Below are positions 11,738-21,535 of a stretch of 64,000 nt of DNA, one piece after another. Position numbers and translations under genes: made by a program. Numbering within the stretch: position 1 is the stretch's first letter; each line of letters opens with the position of its first letter. Where the stretch lies: assembly GCA_018806915.1 (NCBI GenBank), contig JAGKQI010000047.1, positions 186,001 to 250,000 of the forward strand, read 5' to 3'. Source of the stretch: Phytophthora colocasiae (lineage: Eukaryota > Oomycota > Peronosporomycetes > Peronosporales > Peronosporaceae). Below the pieces are notes generated by a model. That model was not told where the DNA came from. It searched no databases and saw only the letters and a program-made list of their open reading frames with translations.

Positions 11738-14700
11738 ATGGTTCGACGATCGGCTAGTGCTGCACGAGACGAGCGAGCTGAGAGGCGTGCTTCGTTTCAT
11801 GACGCAGTGGCTGAGGCGGCACATGTATCTGCAGGCCCAGGAATAGCTCACGGAGGAGGAAAGCAAGTTCCACAGGCGGCCCTGCATGACGCAGGAGGAA
11901 AATACAGTACCGCCGTCAGTAAACCTACGGGTAACGGCGAGTCAGACTCCACGAGCAAGCGGTGGAAGCGGAGAAGCAGCTCTGATGGGTTACGTACCGG
12001 TCTCCGGAGGAGGACGACAAGCACCGGTAGCTCCAGTTATACCAGCACCCGGAGCAGCAGCAGTCCCTGGAGGTAACGGTAACGAAGGCGGAAACGGTGG
12101 TCACAACGGTAACAACGGTGATGGCAATGGGAACCAGGGTCAGGACAACGCTGGAGACGGTGGTGATACTGGACAGGGTCAAGCAGCAGCAGTACCGGTA
12201 GGAGGCGGAGCAGGAGTAGGAGCCCCTGTGGATCAAGCAGCGATGGCACCACCTGTACCACCAACTCCACCTGTACAAGTTGCCCCACAGTTCTTCGCAG
12301 TACCGCAAGCACCTCAGACCGACCCGGGAGAAGAAGTTGCGTCTGCCGAAGTTCAAGGGCCAAGGAGAACCAAAAGTTGCAGTCAAAGCATGGTTGAAGG
12401 CAGTCAGGAATGAACTGCGTCGTCAAACAGCTATACTGCATACTGAGTGGCGTGAACATGAAGTCTTCATTAAGATGGTGGCAAGTCTGGAAGGTGAAGC
12501 TCTCATGTGGTATGACACGGTAGAAGATGCGTTCAGTAAACGCGAAGACCAGACGTTTGGTAACCTGAGTCGGATGATGAAGGATCGTTACATGGTTAAG
12601 CGCTCGAATCCAGAGGTGGTGGCGAGACTGAGACAGCGACGCCAGCAACGAGGAGAGTCCCTGGTAGAATACGCACAGAAGCTACGGGAGATTGCGTCGA
12701 CGAATCCAGTGGACGAAGAATGGCTAGTCGACTCGTTCTTGTCGGGTATGAGTAACGCTTGGTGCTCGACTCTAGTACGGGGACACCGACCAACTACGCT
12801 GAATGAGGCGGTGAACTTTGCGGTGGATCAAGTCGGCGAGTACGGGGAAGGCTACGGTGTTGACCTCGCGACGGCGATGCGAGTCCATGACGAGCGAACG
12901 GCATCAGCCGGTGCTGCACCGACGGCGTTGGTCCCCAATTTGGCGACGATTCAGCAGGTCTCGACGGCAGGTGGAAACTTGGGGACTGTTGTGACGGGCT
13001 ACGACACGGTTGGATTAGCTACAGGACCTCCACCCAGATACGATGTTGAAGGACGGTTAATGGTGCCTCAAGTTGGCACTGTACTTCAAAGTGGAAGCCA
13101 GTGGAACGCAGTAATCCCAGCAGGATACCGGCTTGTACCGGAAGAGGCCACGACAGCAAGTCAAGCAGCCAATACGACAACTGCGGCGACGCCGACGCGA
13201 CAGACTCAGAACCGGCAGCAGAACTCTTCGAACCAACGTGCAGATGGTAATGGCAAACAGGCTCAGCGACCAGGACGCGCACTACAGATGGAAGCCCAAG
13301 GATCACAGCAGTCTCAACAGCAGTCTCAGCAACAACGGTGGAATGGCGGCCGAAAATATGGAAACTCCGAACCACTGAGAACCAAGGAAGACCGACTGCG
13401 TAACCACCAACAGTATCTGGACAGACGATCACAGCAGCAGCAGCCAACAAGAGCGTCTACAGTACGGCCAGATGATATGTGCTTCTATTGTCATGGGTAT
13501 GGACACCACGCGTGTGCCCTCAGGAAGGAAGACAAAGAGGAGTCCAGTCCAGTGGTGAACCAGAGGAGTGATACCAGCAAACCAAGCTTACCACCGGAAG
13601 CACGAAACGGACAGCGGATGTAGGGGCCCCGGCCCAGCATCGCGCATCAAGCCCACGGGGAGAGGAAGAAACAGGTAAGCACGGCATCAGGCGACAGGGA
13701 CCAGAACGGCAAGTGGAGTTCCAGCGACTGGCAGATGCAGTGGCGGCACCTGGAGGGCGGCAACTGTGGAACGAGGCCCGGTTGGCCGGACGGAAGAGGA
13801 AACGGAAGAGGAAGAAGGCGGGTTGTGGAGTACGAGATCCAGTCACGAGGACAGTGGAAATCGTCCCAACGGCTCAGGATGAGAACGGCACGGTGGCACC
13901 GAGCAACAGTGGTGTGCGGCCGGAAGATACTACGGCACCGGCGGTGGGCAATACTGGTACAACGGCGGTGACCAAACAAGAAGATAAGGAGAACGACGGA
14001 GACACGGACGCGGGACACGACAGAAAGAAGGGACGTCGCGTGCATTTTGAAGTTACAGACGGGTTGGACAATGGGGATGGCGGAACCACGGCAACGGGAG
14101 ATGGCCTGGTGAAACGGGTCGACGCCAACGATGGAGATTTCGCTACGCCCAGGCCTACCAACGACATACGGACAAGTGACACCGAGGAACTGGTACAGCA
14201 CGAGTCACGAGAAGTCGGAACTGGCACTGATGAAGTTACGTCAGGAACTGACGACCAAGTGGACGAATGCATGAACTCGGACGCCGAAGGCAAAAGGAAT
14301 GCGGACGATACCGACGAAGAAACAAAGTCTGGACCAGAAGCTACCGACGGAACTTCGCGACGCCCAGAAGTGTTGATCACTGGGGATGGCGGAGCTCATG
14401 ACAGAACCCAGCAGATCCTCGGACAGGAAATGAGTATCGAAGATAGTCCACGGGCAAGGGTCTTACAGCTACGGGCAGCACAACGACGACGGGATGTCAG
14501 TGAAGCAGAAGCTGAACGTCGGTGGGAACGAAATGTGCTAGCACGACAAACACGGAGAGAACGACACGGAGCTGTGCGACTGGCCAAGAAATCCGACGGA
14601 GGGTCCTCTACAGTGACAAACCTCGACGGGACAGCTACATCTGACACTCAGGAGGTTTCAGACGGACGAACCACGGGATATGTCAGTGAGAAGCAATTGG

Positions 14701-15173
14701 AAGGGGACAACGTGCACGTACGGGCGTCACGAGCTCGAAGACGACAAGAGAAACGGGAACGGAAGGCGCACGCTAAGGAACAGAGGGAACTTCAGCACCG
14801 TGATGCACAGTCGAATTACCCGCCCAATAGCTATTACCAGTATGACGAGCACCGACGGACACACGGCCGGGCGAGTTTACGTACGAGTTCTGAGACCGAA
14901 GAAATCGAGTACATTGAACCAGCGTCAGTCAAGCAGGTGAAAGCGACCAAGAATCATAAGGTCACAAATACTTACGAGTATCACAGCCAGAGCACGTACT
15001 GTAGTGCAAGTTCCGAGTGGCATGAAGCAGATGAGCGGCAGTGCACAACAGGGAAGTTGCGAGCAGTACAAGCCCAAGCGGTTGACCAGCTACCGACAGC
15101 CACGATTAACGTCAGAGGCCAAACCGTGACGGTGAAGCTTGATACTGGGGCGCAGTACAGCGTAGCAGATTGA
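11738..15173 (+). pseudogene. Rdel-b gag-protease pseudogene
   Basis: Gag starts at ATG 11738. Order: Arg/Ala-rich start, Gly/Asn repeat region, Pro/Val linker, then capsid in the frame 12280-13623 (KLRLPKFKG, MWYDTVEDAF, FLSGMSNAWC), a Gln-rich stretch and a zinc-knuckle-like CFYCHGYGHHAC (spacing CX2CX4HX2C, shorter than the usual HX4C). The frame then changes into 13713-15173, an acidic and basic linker ending in a retropepsin-like active site KLDTGAQYSVAD and an immediate stop. In the copy at 36040-36792 these two frames join, so gag and protease were once one polyprotein. A frame change between N-terminal part and capsid is shared by copies b, c and d, so it predates the duplication. Confidence 0.78.
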
Positions 15174-16493
15174 AGGTTGGCCCGAATACCACCGGAAACT
15201 GGTGGCAAACATGAGTCGGCAGCGAAGATCGCGAAGCAGGCACTGGAGAAGGATCAGTTGAGAAGGGAACGGTACTACAGCCACAAAGTAAGAAACAACG
15301 TGCATTTCAAGGTTGGAGACATGGTTTGGATCTTCAGACCGCCACGTGGAACGGGAGTGACGAAACTCGCTCACCAATGGATCGGACCAGCAAAGATCAC
15401 GACCGATGGAGGGTTTGACAACTGGATTGTACGTCGAGAAGATACAGGGGAAGAGCTAGTGGCCCATTGTAGCTTTCTAGTCTCTTACTACCGACCTCGC
15501 AGTCAATTAGCAGTAGTGGCAGATCGGATACTGGAAGATCTAGCCAAGGACGACGAGCTCATTGAAGGTGAAGGACGAGTACCAAGGCCTGGAGAAGAAC
15601 GGACTCAAGGAACAAGTCGAGGAGAAGCAGTCCGTGTATCTTCAGCAGGGCAGCACCAGCAGGACGTCGAGAGGACAGGTGGTAATGATGGCACGACAGC
15701 AACCGTGGAACCCGCTTGAACGTACCTGCAACGACGACGACAGAACGGAAGTCACCAACGGGAAATTGCAAGAATAGCTACGAAAACCACGGACGTACCA
15801 GCAACGTCCTCGAGCGATCAAAGTACAGTGCGGCAGCAGGACGTTCCAACACCCCAGCAAGTGAACAGTCAGTTGGAAGTAAGATACCAACGCCGGCTGC
15901 GACGACTACAACTACCTCACAGACTGCAGTGACGAATAAGCAGCGCAAGAGAAGGCGCGATGACGAAGTGCACAGCGGTAACCAACAAGAGCAACAGGCT
16001 AAACGACGCGCGGAGACAGCGGCACGTGAAGCACGAGCAGCGAGACGGAGTGCTCTTCGTGACCGATCGACACAAGCAGAAGCCGAAACGATGGATTCAG
16101 ATGCAGATTGCAGGGGGGTATCAAGTACTACGGAATTTTAGGTACGAACGAGGAAGTTAGAGAACAACAACAACGACCAGGAGGAGACTCGAAGGCACTA
16201 GTCACGGTGACGCAGCACCAAGGGACGGAATTACGCGAGCTCTTCGAGGACACGGACAATCGCGATGGCCATCCGCAGCTAAAACCATCATGGAGGAGGC
16301 TACAGCTAGAACCGTTATTGAACGAGGACAACGAAAAGTCAGAAACATAGCTGGCCGATACGAGACGCAGTACCGAGTGGAGTACCAAAATCGACCAGGT
16401 GGACCAGTGGTATCTGCCTGGCTCGCAGCTAAGCAGTTCGAGACACTATTCGACCAAGGAAAGATCGGGGACGATCTTCAGGCGGGGATGGCG
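15174..16493 (+). pseudogene. Rdel-b integrase C-terminal remnant and polypurine tract
   Basis: Directly after the truncated protease comes the end of an integrase: a basic helix (AKQALEKDQLRRERYY), the beta-rich DNA-binding segment VGDMVWIFRPPRG with HQWIGPAKI, then a Thr/Gln/Arg-rich tail. Reverse transcriptase, RNase H and the integrase catalytic core are gone. The tail shifts frame near 15720 and 16140. A later segment (YRVEYQNRPGGPV) may be the last coding part. The purine-rich GGCGGGGATGGCG at 16481-16493 abuts the 3' LTR. Confidence 0.72.
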
Positions 16494-17415
16494 TGTGGAC
16501 AAATGTCAACATTCATTCGTGAAGAGCGGCTTTCGCTGGAAGAAGTTCGTAGCAGTGATAATTGACCTCACTGGCGACAGTGACGCGGATATCAGTCAAT
16601 CGGAAATTGCAGGAAGATAGTGGAGACCTTGAAGTTGAAGTCAGTGACTTTCGAAGATCGCAATGGGAGGAATGACACGGCACCAGACAAGCAAGGACAC
16701 AGTGGATCAGAGAGGCGAGGCGACATGAACACAAGGCAATGAACGGAGGAGAAGGCACCCAAGAAGTCGCCGAGGGAGGATCCTGACGGTGGCAGGCACT
16801 ATACTTAGGATAGGTGTAGAGATAGCGGGGCTACGGTAGTTAGGAGAGCTATGTGGCGTGCGGCTGGCCGTCAAAACTCTCAGTTACGATTTTGCGCGAC
16901 CGTGCAGAGTTAAGTAACTAAGAAGTGATTTACGCGTGGAGTGCGGCAACTGGTCGGCTTCACCCAACAGCATTTTGAGGGTTATCTGGGGGAGCGGCCT
17001 TGTTCTGCGGTGTACTGACCGGCGAGGACCTCTAGGGTAATACGCTGAGGAGGCACGGAGTTCTGAGGTACGACGATGAGGATGCATGCGTAGTGTGGCG
17101 GGAACGCGGCTAGAAACCGCGCAGTTGTGGTGCTTATCGATAGCGTCTCGACTAGAGAGTGTTCACTTCAACTTCAATGAGGTGTTACATTCATCTTGTA
17201 TAGTACATGTTGTATATTGGGATTAGCACGAGGACAAGCTACAGATCTACCCAAGATTGTAGTTGCTACAAAACGTCTTCTCCCTAGCCGTCTCTACTGG
17301 ACAATGTCCGCCGGGGTCCCTCTCTGGTGACGTGCTGACTCTAGTTCCTGCTTGCGTGACCACTGGCTCCCTTCGAAGTTGGAATTTCAAGGCGTAAAAA
17401 GAAGTAAAGCCGACA
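16494..17415 (+). repeat. Rdel-b 3' LTR
   Basis: It runs from TGTGGACAAATG to AAGCCGACA and matches 10477-11400 apart from small indels. It is followed by CAATCAGCAG, the first bases of the flank. Confidence 0.85.
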
Positions 17416-17840
17416 CAATCAGCAGATCTTGACAACATACCGTTCTTGAGGACGCCACGATGCTATCCACAAAATACTGCCGCGAGAATGGTTAGGGTCT
17501 GCACTCGCGAGCGTAGCGAGCCGCAAGGGTGGTTGGGATCGCGCCGCGCGCAGATGGGTTGTAAAGGGCAGTAGAGAGAGGACAAGCGCTGGTATTTCAT
17601 TGATCCGAAACTACAGATCTTGATCAGAGTTTTTAAAATTGTATACAGTCAAATTGCATTTCGGACTATTTGGCTAACAATTACATGCCATTATCCACAA
17701 AGAGTAACTTTGGTCAATATATTATCGTGTTCTTATAGTTTGCTTGATACTGTACTTACCTTGTCCAGAGGTACATGCCAGCAATGCTGCGGCATGCCAT
17801 TCTGGCTTTCGTACCGATGAGAACTTGCTGCATGGACCAT
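17416..17840. other. CRN 3' flank, inverted copy
   Basis: This is the mirror of 25179-25602. It holds the 40 bp CRN scrap, the GC-rich inverted repeats, an AT-rich stretch, and on the minus strand a GTAAGT motif near 17755 that could be a splice donor of an older exon. No gene can be supported. Confidence 0.5.
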
Positions 17841-20393
17841 TCACAGCCGTCCCGTTTCCACAACAATGACCATTTTTTTCTTTTTTCTTTGGGATGGTTT
17901 GTGAATCCACGCGACACTGCAAGTCTTGAAGCAAGTGTTGCTGGTACGAAGAGTCTTACCCGTAAAGCAAGTCTTGCCCGTACGACATCTTTTGCAAGAG
18001 CCGCAAGCCTTGCACGTTACCTTGACGCAACCGATCTCTTTATTTGCCCACGTCTTTATGCTTGCCCATTCGGCACAAAATAGCAAAATCGTCCACTTTT
18101 CATCCCAGACCTCTTGCAGCCCGCCGATGATTTTTTTCATCGCGTAAATTCCCACTGAATCATTCCAGTACTTACACTCGCAGATAAAAAGTGGTGCGTT
18201 AGGATTCTCCACATCTATCACGTAAGAATCACATCTTTCACTGTCCGCGGGGCGAACGAGGTGACCAAATTTGCAGCCATCAGCTTTCAGAATAGGATCC
18301 GGCCATTCAGCGTTGGGAGGAGCCAGAAACGGGATCGTTGCATTTGCCAAGCTTGAAAGCGCAGAAAACCCGTGTAGTAAGTCACTGGCAACAATGCGTT
18401 TGCTCGAACCCGCAAGGGTCATTGTCATCGGTTCAAATTTGTCCTGTAATTCCCCCAGCAAACCCGCGAAAAAGTCATTGAAAGAGATCCCCCGAACGCC
18501 ATTCCTTTGCGACGCGCAGAAGATCGCATGAGCAATCATATTCTCGAAGGCTGCGTAATCGCTCTTCAGAGCATTCGTGTTCATATTAAACGCCAGCCCA
18601 TTGCTTATCATGTATCTCGAGAAAATAGACTTGGTCGAGTGTGCAATTCTTCTGTTGTGGTCGTAGTAGCCCGAATAATCCTTTCCACCCAATACTGCGA
18701 GGTACAGCAGCATATCGTCTTGAATGTCAGGAAAAACACACCGTGGAACCCAATCTTCACAATCCACTTGCAGCACGCCATCTTTCAGCACTACTTGCGT
18801 GAGTTGGCGATCCACCAAATTGGCAAAGTGCAAGTGCATACAGTAGGCTCCCAAATCATTCATACCGTAGCCTTCCTCATCATCTATCTCATACTTCGTT
18901 CTCTTCATGGGTGGTTCACACTCCGCGTTTGGTAGCTCGCAGTTCGTGTTGGAGACACTATAGGAAATTGCCATTTGCTGCGCTCTTTTCCCGCTCTCTG
19001 TGTTTAAGAAACGCTTGCCCTGCTGCGTCCGTTTACTGACGTTAAGAAATGCTTCGTCTAGCAACTCGTACAGTTCGGCATCTTCGTGAGTTTTCATGTA
19101 CGCCACGATGCTATCCACAAAATATCTGGAAAACCTGCCGCGAGAATGGGTAGTTATTTCCTTTACAAGAGGATACTTGTCCACAGCAGCATCCCAAACT
19201 TGTTGATCCACTTCCTCCACTATCATCAGTTGATGCGAAGGGAAACGAGAAACAATTGTCATCCAGTTATGCTCCCCCTTGTAGCTTCCACCCGACTGAT
19301 CAACTAAATCGGTGATCTTCGAGTCAGTTCCCATTACCATCACAACTAGTCCACAGGCACGAAAAACATTGCGCTGAAAAGCCACCACTTTCATCCCTGC
19401 GCAAGCTTCGGTATTGTCGTTGGTAGTCATTTCATCCAGGATGAAAAACGGGAGAACTTTCCCATCTGCAACCATTTTGTTTCGAACAGCAGCGACAGTG
19501 GTTATAGTGCACTTCTCGATGTGAAGCGTCGTTTGATTTTCAATGCGAATCATCTGCGGCTCCTGACAGTCTCTCGAGCTGCAATATTCGAGCAAAGCGT
19601 AAATGAATCCGTAGGTATACAGCGCGTCCATCTTGTACATGTCAGACCAGCAATTCAGCGTGAGTTCCTTCTCCTTCTTTATCACTTCGTCCATCGCTGT
19701 GACTTTGTTAAATGCACTCGAAATGAAGCTGAAGTTTTTGTAAAGCATCTGAGACTCAGACCCAAGGCGAGTTGCTGGCCAGTAAAAGTATGGACGTTCT
19801 CCTCCCAAGGCAAATGCGAGTTGTGTTTTTCCCATTCCCGAAGACCCTTGCACACAAATGAACGGGGTCGGTGAACGTTCAGATTCGTAGTGAGCTGTAA
19901 CTAGCTGCAGGATGTCTTCACAATAGGCCGAGCATTTGCTTCGAATCGCTTCTCCGCGCTGTTGATAATACTCCAGCTCCTTTTGGTAGCAACCACTTGG
20001 GTTATCTCCCATTACTAGGTCGACTCCCGAAGGAGGGACAACGACCAGTACGTTCACAGGGCTCTTCTCTTCTGTAATTTCTTGCTTCGAGGCTTGGACC
20101 TTAACATCATCTGCTGATAATCCAACAGTGCCAATTTCCGCTCGCATCGTAGCTAACGGCTTCAAACCCGCTGTGTCACTCACGCCATTCCTCACGTCTC
20201 CCTCCGTCAGCCATGCACCGCGACCTTCATCTCTCCTTGCGAGGAAGAGCTGCAGCAGGTCGGCTGGTCCTTCATACTTTATCTCTTTCGCGATCTTTTT
20301 CTTCAGGGAAGCTATCGGTGAGTTCTCGTCGATGTTCACCATGACAACGAGTCTCCCTTTGGTTGTGTCAGCCCCACAGTAGAGAACCACCAT
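17841..20393 (-). CDS. Crinkler (CRN) effector-type protein, module-2 C-terminus
   Basis: An intact 850-residue ORF without introns. Residues 1-120 form the CRN header: a ubiquitin-like fold with the LQLFLARR motif at about 47-54 (canonical LxLFLAK, with Arg for Lys) and NVLVVVP at 114-120 in place of HVLVxxP. Next comes a P-loop NTPase: Walker A GSSGMGKT at 183-190 and Walker B FFILDE around 316-321. The C-terminal module from 721 has a PD-(D/E)XK-like nuclease signature, D727 then ECK at 739-741, followed by a cysteine-rich insert (CKACGSCKRC) and a lysine run near the end. This header-NTPase-nuclease order is known for Crinkler-RHS-type proteins, which in oomycetes are thought to enter host cells. 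No classic signal peptide is obvious, and secretion is not shown by the sequence. It lies head to head with 21536-23998. The first 720 residues are nearly the same there, but the C-terminus differs. Confidence 0.88.
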   Translation of the reverse strand: MVVLYCGADTTKGRLVVMVNIDENSPIASLKKKIAKEIKYEGPADLLQLFLARRDEGRGAWLTEGDVRNGVSDTAGLKPLATMRAEIGTVGLSADDVKVQASKQEITEEKSPVNVLVVVPPSGVDLVMGDNPSGCYQKELEYYQQRGEAIRSKCSAYCEDILQLVTAHYESERSPTPFICVQGSSGMGKTQLAFALGGERPYFYWPATRLGSESQMLYKNFSFISSAFNKVTAMDEVIKKEKELTLNCWSDMYKMDALYTYGFIYALLEYCSSRDCQEPQMIRIENQTTLHIEKCTITTVAAVRNKMVADGKVLPFFILDEMTTNDNTEACAGMKVVAFQRNVFRACGLVVMVMGTDSKITDLVDQSGGSYKGEHNWMTIVSRFPSHQLMIVEEVDQQVWDAAVDKYPLVKEITTHSRGRFSRYFVDSIVAYMKTHEDAELYELLDEAFLNVSKRTQQGKRFLNTESGKRAQQMAISYSVSNTNCELPNAECEPPMKRTKYEIDDEEGYGMNDLGAYCMHLHFANLVDRQLTQVVLKDGVLQVDCEDWVPRCVFPDIQDDMLLYLAVLGGKDYSGYYDHNRRIAHSTKSIFSRYMISNGLAFNMNTNALKSDYAAFENMIAHAIFCASQRNGVRGISFNDFFAGLLGELQDKFEPMTMTLAGSSKRIVASDLLHGFSALSSLANATIPFLAPPNAEWPDPILKADGCKFGHLVRPADSERCDSYVIDVENPNAPLFICECKYWNDSVGIYAMKKIIGGLQEVWDEKWTILLFCAEWASIKTWANKEIGCVKVTCKACGSCKRCRTGKTCFTGKTLRTSNTCFKTCSVAWIHKPSQRKKKKMVIVVETGRL

Positions 20394-20409
20394 TTCCTCC
20401 TCGAGTCGG

Positions 20410-20426
20410 CAAATTCTGGAATGAAG
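20410..20426 (-). promoter_or_regulatory. Oomycete core promoter-like element
   Basis: On the minus strand TTCATTCCAGAATTTG lies about 20-30 bases before the CRN start codon. It fits the oomycete initiator plus flanking consensus GCTCATTYYNCAWTTT in most positions, including TCATT, the YY pair and AATTT. The placement implies a very short 5' untranslated region. Confidence 0.65.
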
Positions 20427-20871
20427 GAAATCTCGATCTACTCACTGTCATGCCGAGTCATGGAATTGACCACTAAAGATGTATGAAATTGACCACTGAG
20501 TGATAGAACAAAATGAAAGATGAATGTTTCCTTACAATGACAGTTTTGTACCTGGATGCTTGCGTGGACTTGGCGTCTTTCACAACCTTGGCGTCTTCAC
20601 TACAACTGACGAAGTCGAATTAGCCTCTGTCAATCCAATTGAGTCCAAATCGAGATGTGGACCACGCCACTACATGGTTTCCGGAAGTATTGCATGGACT
20701 CCATGAAGAAGGATGTGTTTCCCATTTCTTGACAAGATTGAAATGTCGCTAGCTCGCTTGCCAACCCACACGCACACGTATGTAGTCTACTAAAAATCCT
20801 CATTGATACAGTAAGTAACGCTGTCTGGACTGCAAACCACTACGCATGTATCAGGCCGAATCATCTGGTAC
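20427..20871. other. Upstream region of the divergent CRN pair
   Basis: About 445 bases with no gene recognised. The sequence is copied directly at 44519-44963. A short direct repeat GAAATTGACCACT/GAATTGACCACT occurs at 20461-20500. Short ORFs here have no family resemblance. Confidence 0.4.
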
Positions 20872-21389
20872 TCCCGATTAATACCCTCTACCCGAATAGT
20901 ACCCTCCGAGGGTAACCCGATAGTAACCTTGCAGTAACCCAGCGTTGATCTCTTAGTAGAGTAGGTCCTTGAACGTCTTGTAGATGCAATGTCATGGAAT
21001 GATGGCATTTTGCTGAATGAGCGTTGCTGGTATAGGACAGACGCACACCTGTAGACAGTGCTAGTGAATGGCTGGCTATGCCGTCGGTAGCTGTAGTTTG
21101 TGAGTGGGTAAGAAAGGCATGGCGAGATACTGACAGCAACGCTGTCATCAACTCCGTCGCTGCCGCTGGCTCTTCAGACAGCTACCTGGACTGGCATGTT
21201 GTGAAGCACGACGTCTACGGTGAGCGATTCCGTAAGCCGCTGACGAAGGTCACGAGGACCCTGATGACGTGGGAAACTTTATTCTGGACGAGCTGCACGA
21301 CGCTCTTGATGATACTGCCCTGATCGTCGAGTAACCTTTTGGGATTTTGCGAGGGTACTATTTAATAATGCCCGGGGTATTAATCGGGA
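20872..21389. mobile_element. Remnant of a pogo/Tc1-like DNA transposon
   Basis: An imperfect terminal inverted repeat pair bounds the segment: TCCCGATTAATACCC with AATAGTACCCTC at 20872-20906, and the reverse complement motifs at 21351-21389. Between them is the end of a transposase-like coding region. Target duplications were not resolved. The second copy (from 44964) lost its right end to the Gypsy-1 insertion. Confidence 0.55.
21078..21334 (+). pseudogene. Pogo-like transposase C-terminal fragment
   Basis: The frame from 21078 reads VCEWVRKAWRDTDSNAVINS, then AAGSS. This resembles the W(V/I)xxAWxxI...I..SF..AG segment near the end of pogo/Tigger DDE transposases. After a frame change near 21260 it continues in another frame as an acidic tail (DPDDVGNFILDELHDAL) to TAA at 21332. 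No catalytic core is present. The family assignment rests on this short pattern only. Confidence 0.45.
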
Positions 21390-21504
21390 ATTTCCGTTAG
21401 TAGTACTAACTTAGTACATATTACCCAGATGTGGACCACGTCATAAGTATAACATTCAGATTGAACCGTAACGACACCGGCTTGCCAAGCTAAAGCAGGC
21501 TTGT
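21390..21504. other. Boundary between palindromic units 1 and 2
   Basis: Sequence from 21336 rightward is found only here, because the other copy is interrupted at the matching position (45428). Nothing coding is seen. The two divergent CRN promoters share only about 40 bp before the ATG. Confidence 0.4.
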
Positions 21505-21518
21505 TCATTACAGAATTT
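21505..21518 (+). promoter_or_regulatory. Oomycete core promoter-like element
   Basis: TCATTACAGAATTT lies 18 bases before the ATG at 21536. It fits the initiator consensus less well than its counterpart upstream of 20393, because one pyrimidine position is A. Confidence 0.55.
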
Positions 21519-21535
21519 GCCGACTCGAGGAGGAA

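Larger units (their letters stand above)
10477..17415 (+). mobile_element. Rdel-b: Ty3/Gypsy-type LTR element lacking the pol core
   Basis: The plus-strand copy has LTRs at 10477-11400 and 16494-17415, primer binding site at 11401, gag-protease, the same pol deletion as the other copies, and an integrase C-terminal remnant. The 3' flank starts CAATC. It is better preserved than Rdel-a but still frameshifted in gag near 11900 and 13580. Confidence 0.87.
1088..21335. repeat. Palindromic unit 1 (arms a and b)
   Basis: The left arm (CRN pseudogene, flank, Rdel-a on the minus strand) and the right arm (Rdel-b on the plus strand, flank, CRN gene on the minus strand) are inverted copies around a spacer at 10283-10476. 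Gene order, orientation and internal deletions match between arms. The left arm is shorter at its outer end and carries many more small indels. The same arrangement is repeated from 21536, so this is one of two successive giant inverted repeats. Confidence 0.85.

Noticed and set aside
12037..12648. Long minus-strand ORFs opposite Rdel gag (also 13647-14201, 13874-14380, 28643-29380, 36784-37290)
   Set aside because: They mirror gag and linker codons, are rich in Ser, Cys and Arg as expected of shadows, and resemble no family.
20524..20706. Plus-strand 60-residue ORF upstream of the CRN pair (copied at 44616-44798)
   Set aside because: Short, no recognisable domain, and conserved only because the segment is duplicated.
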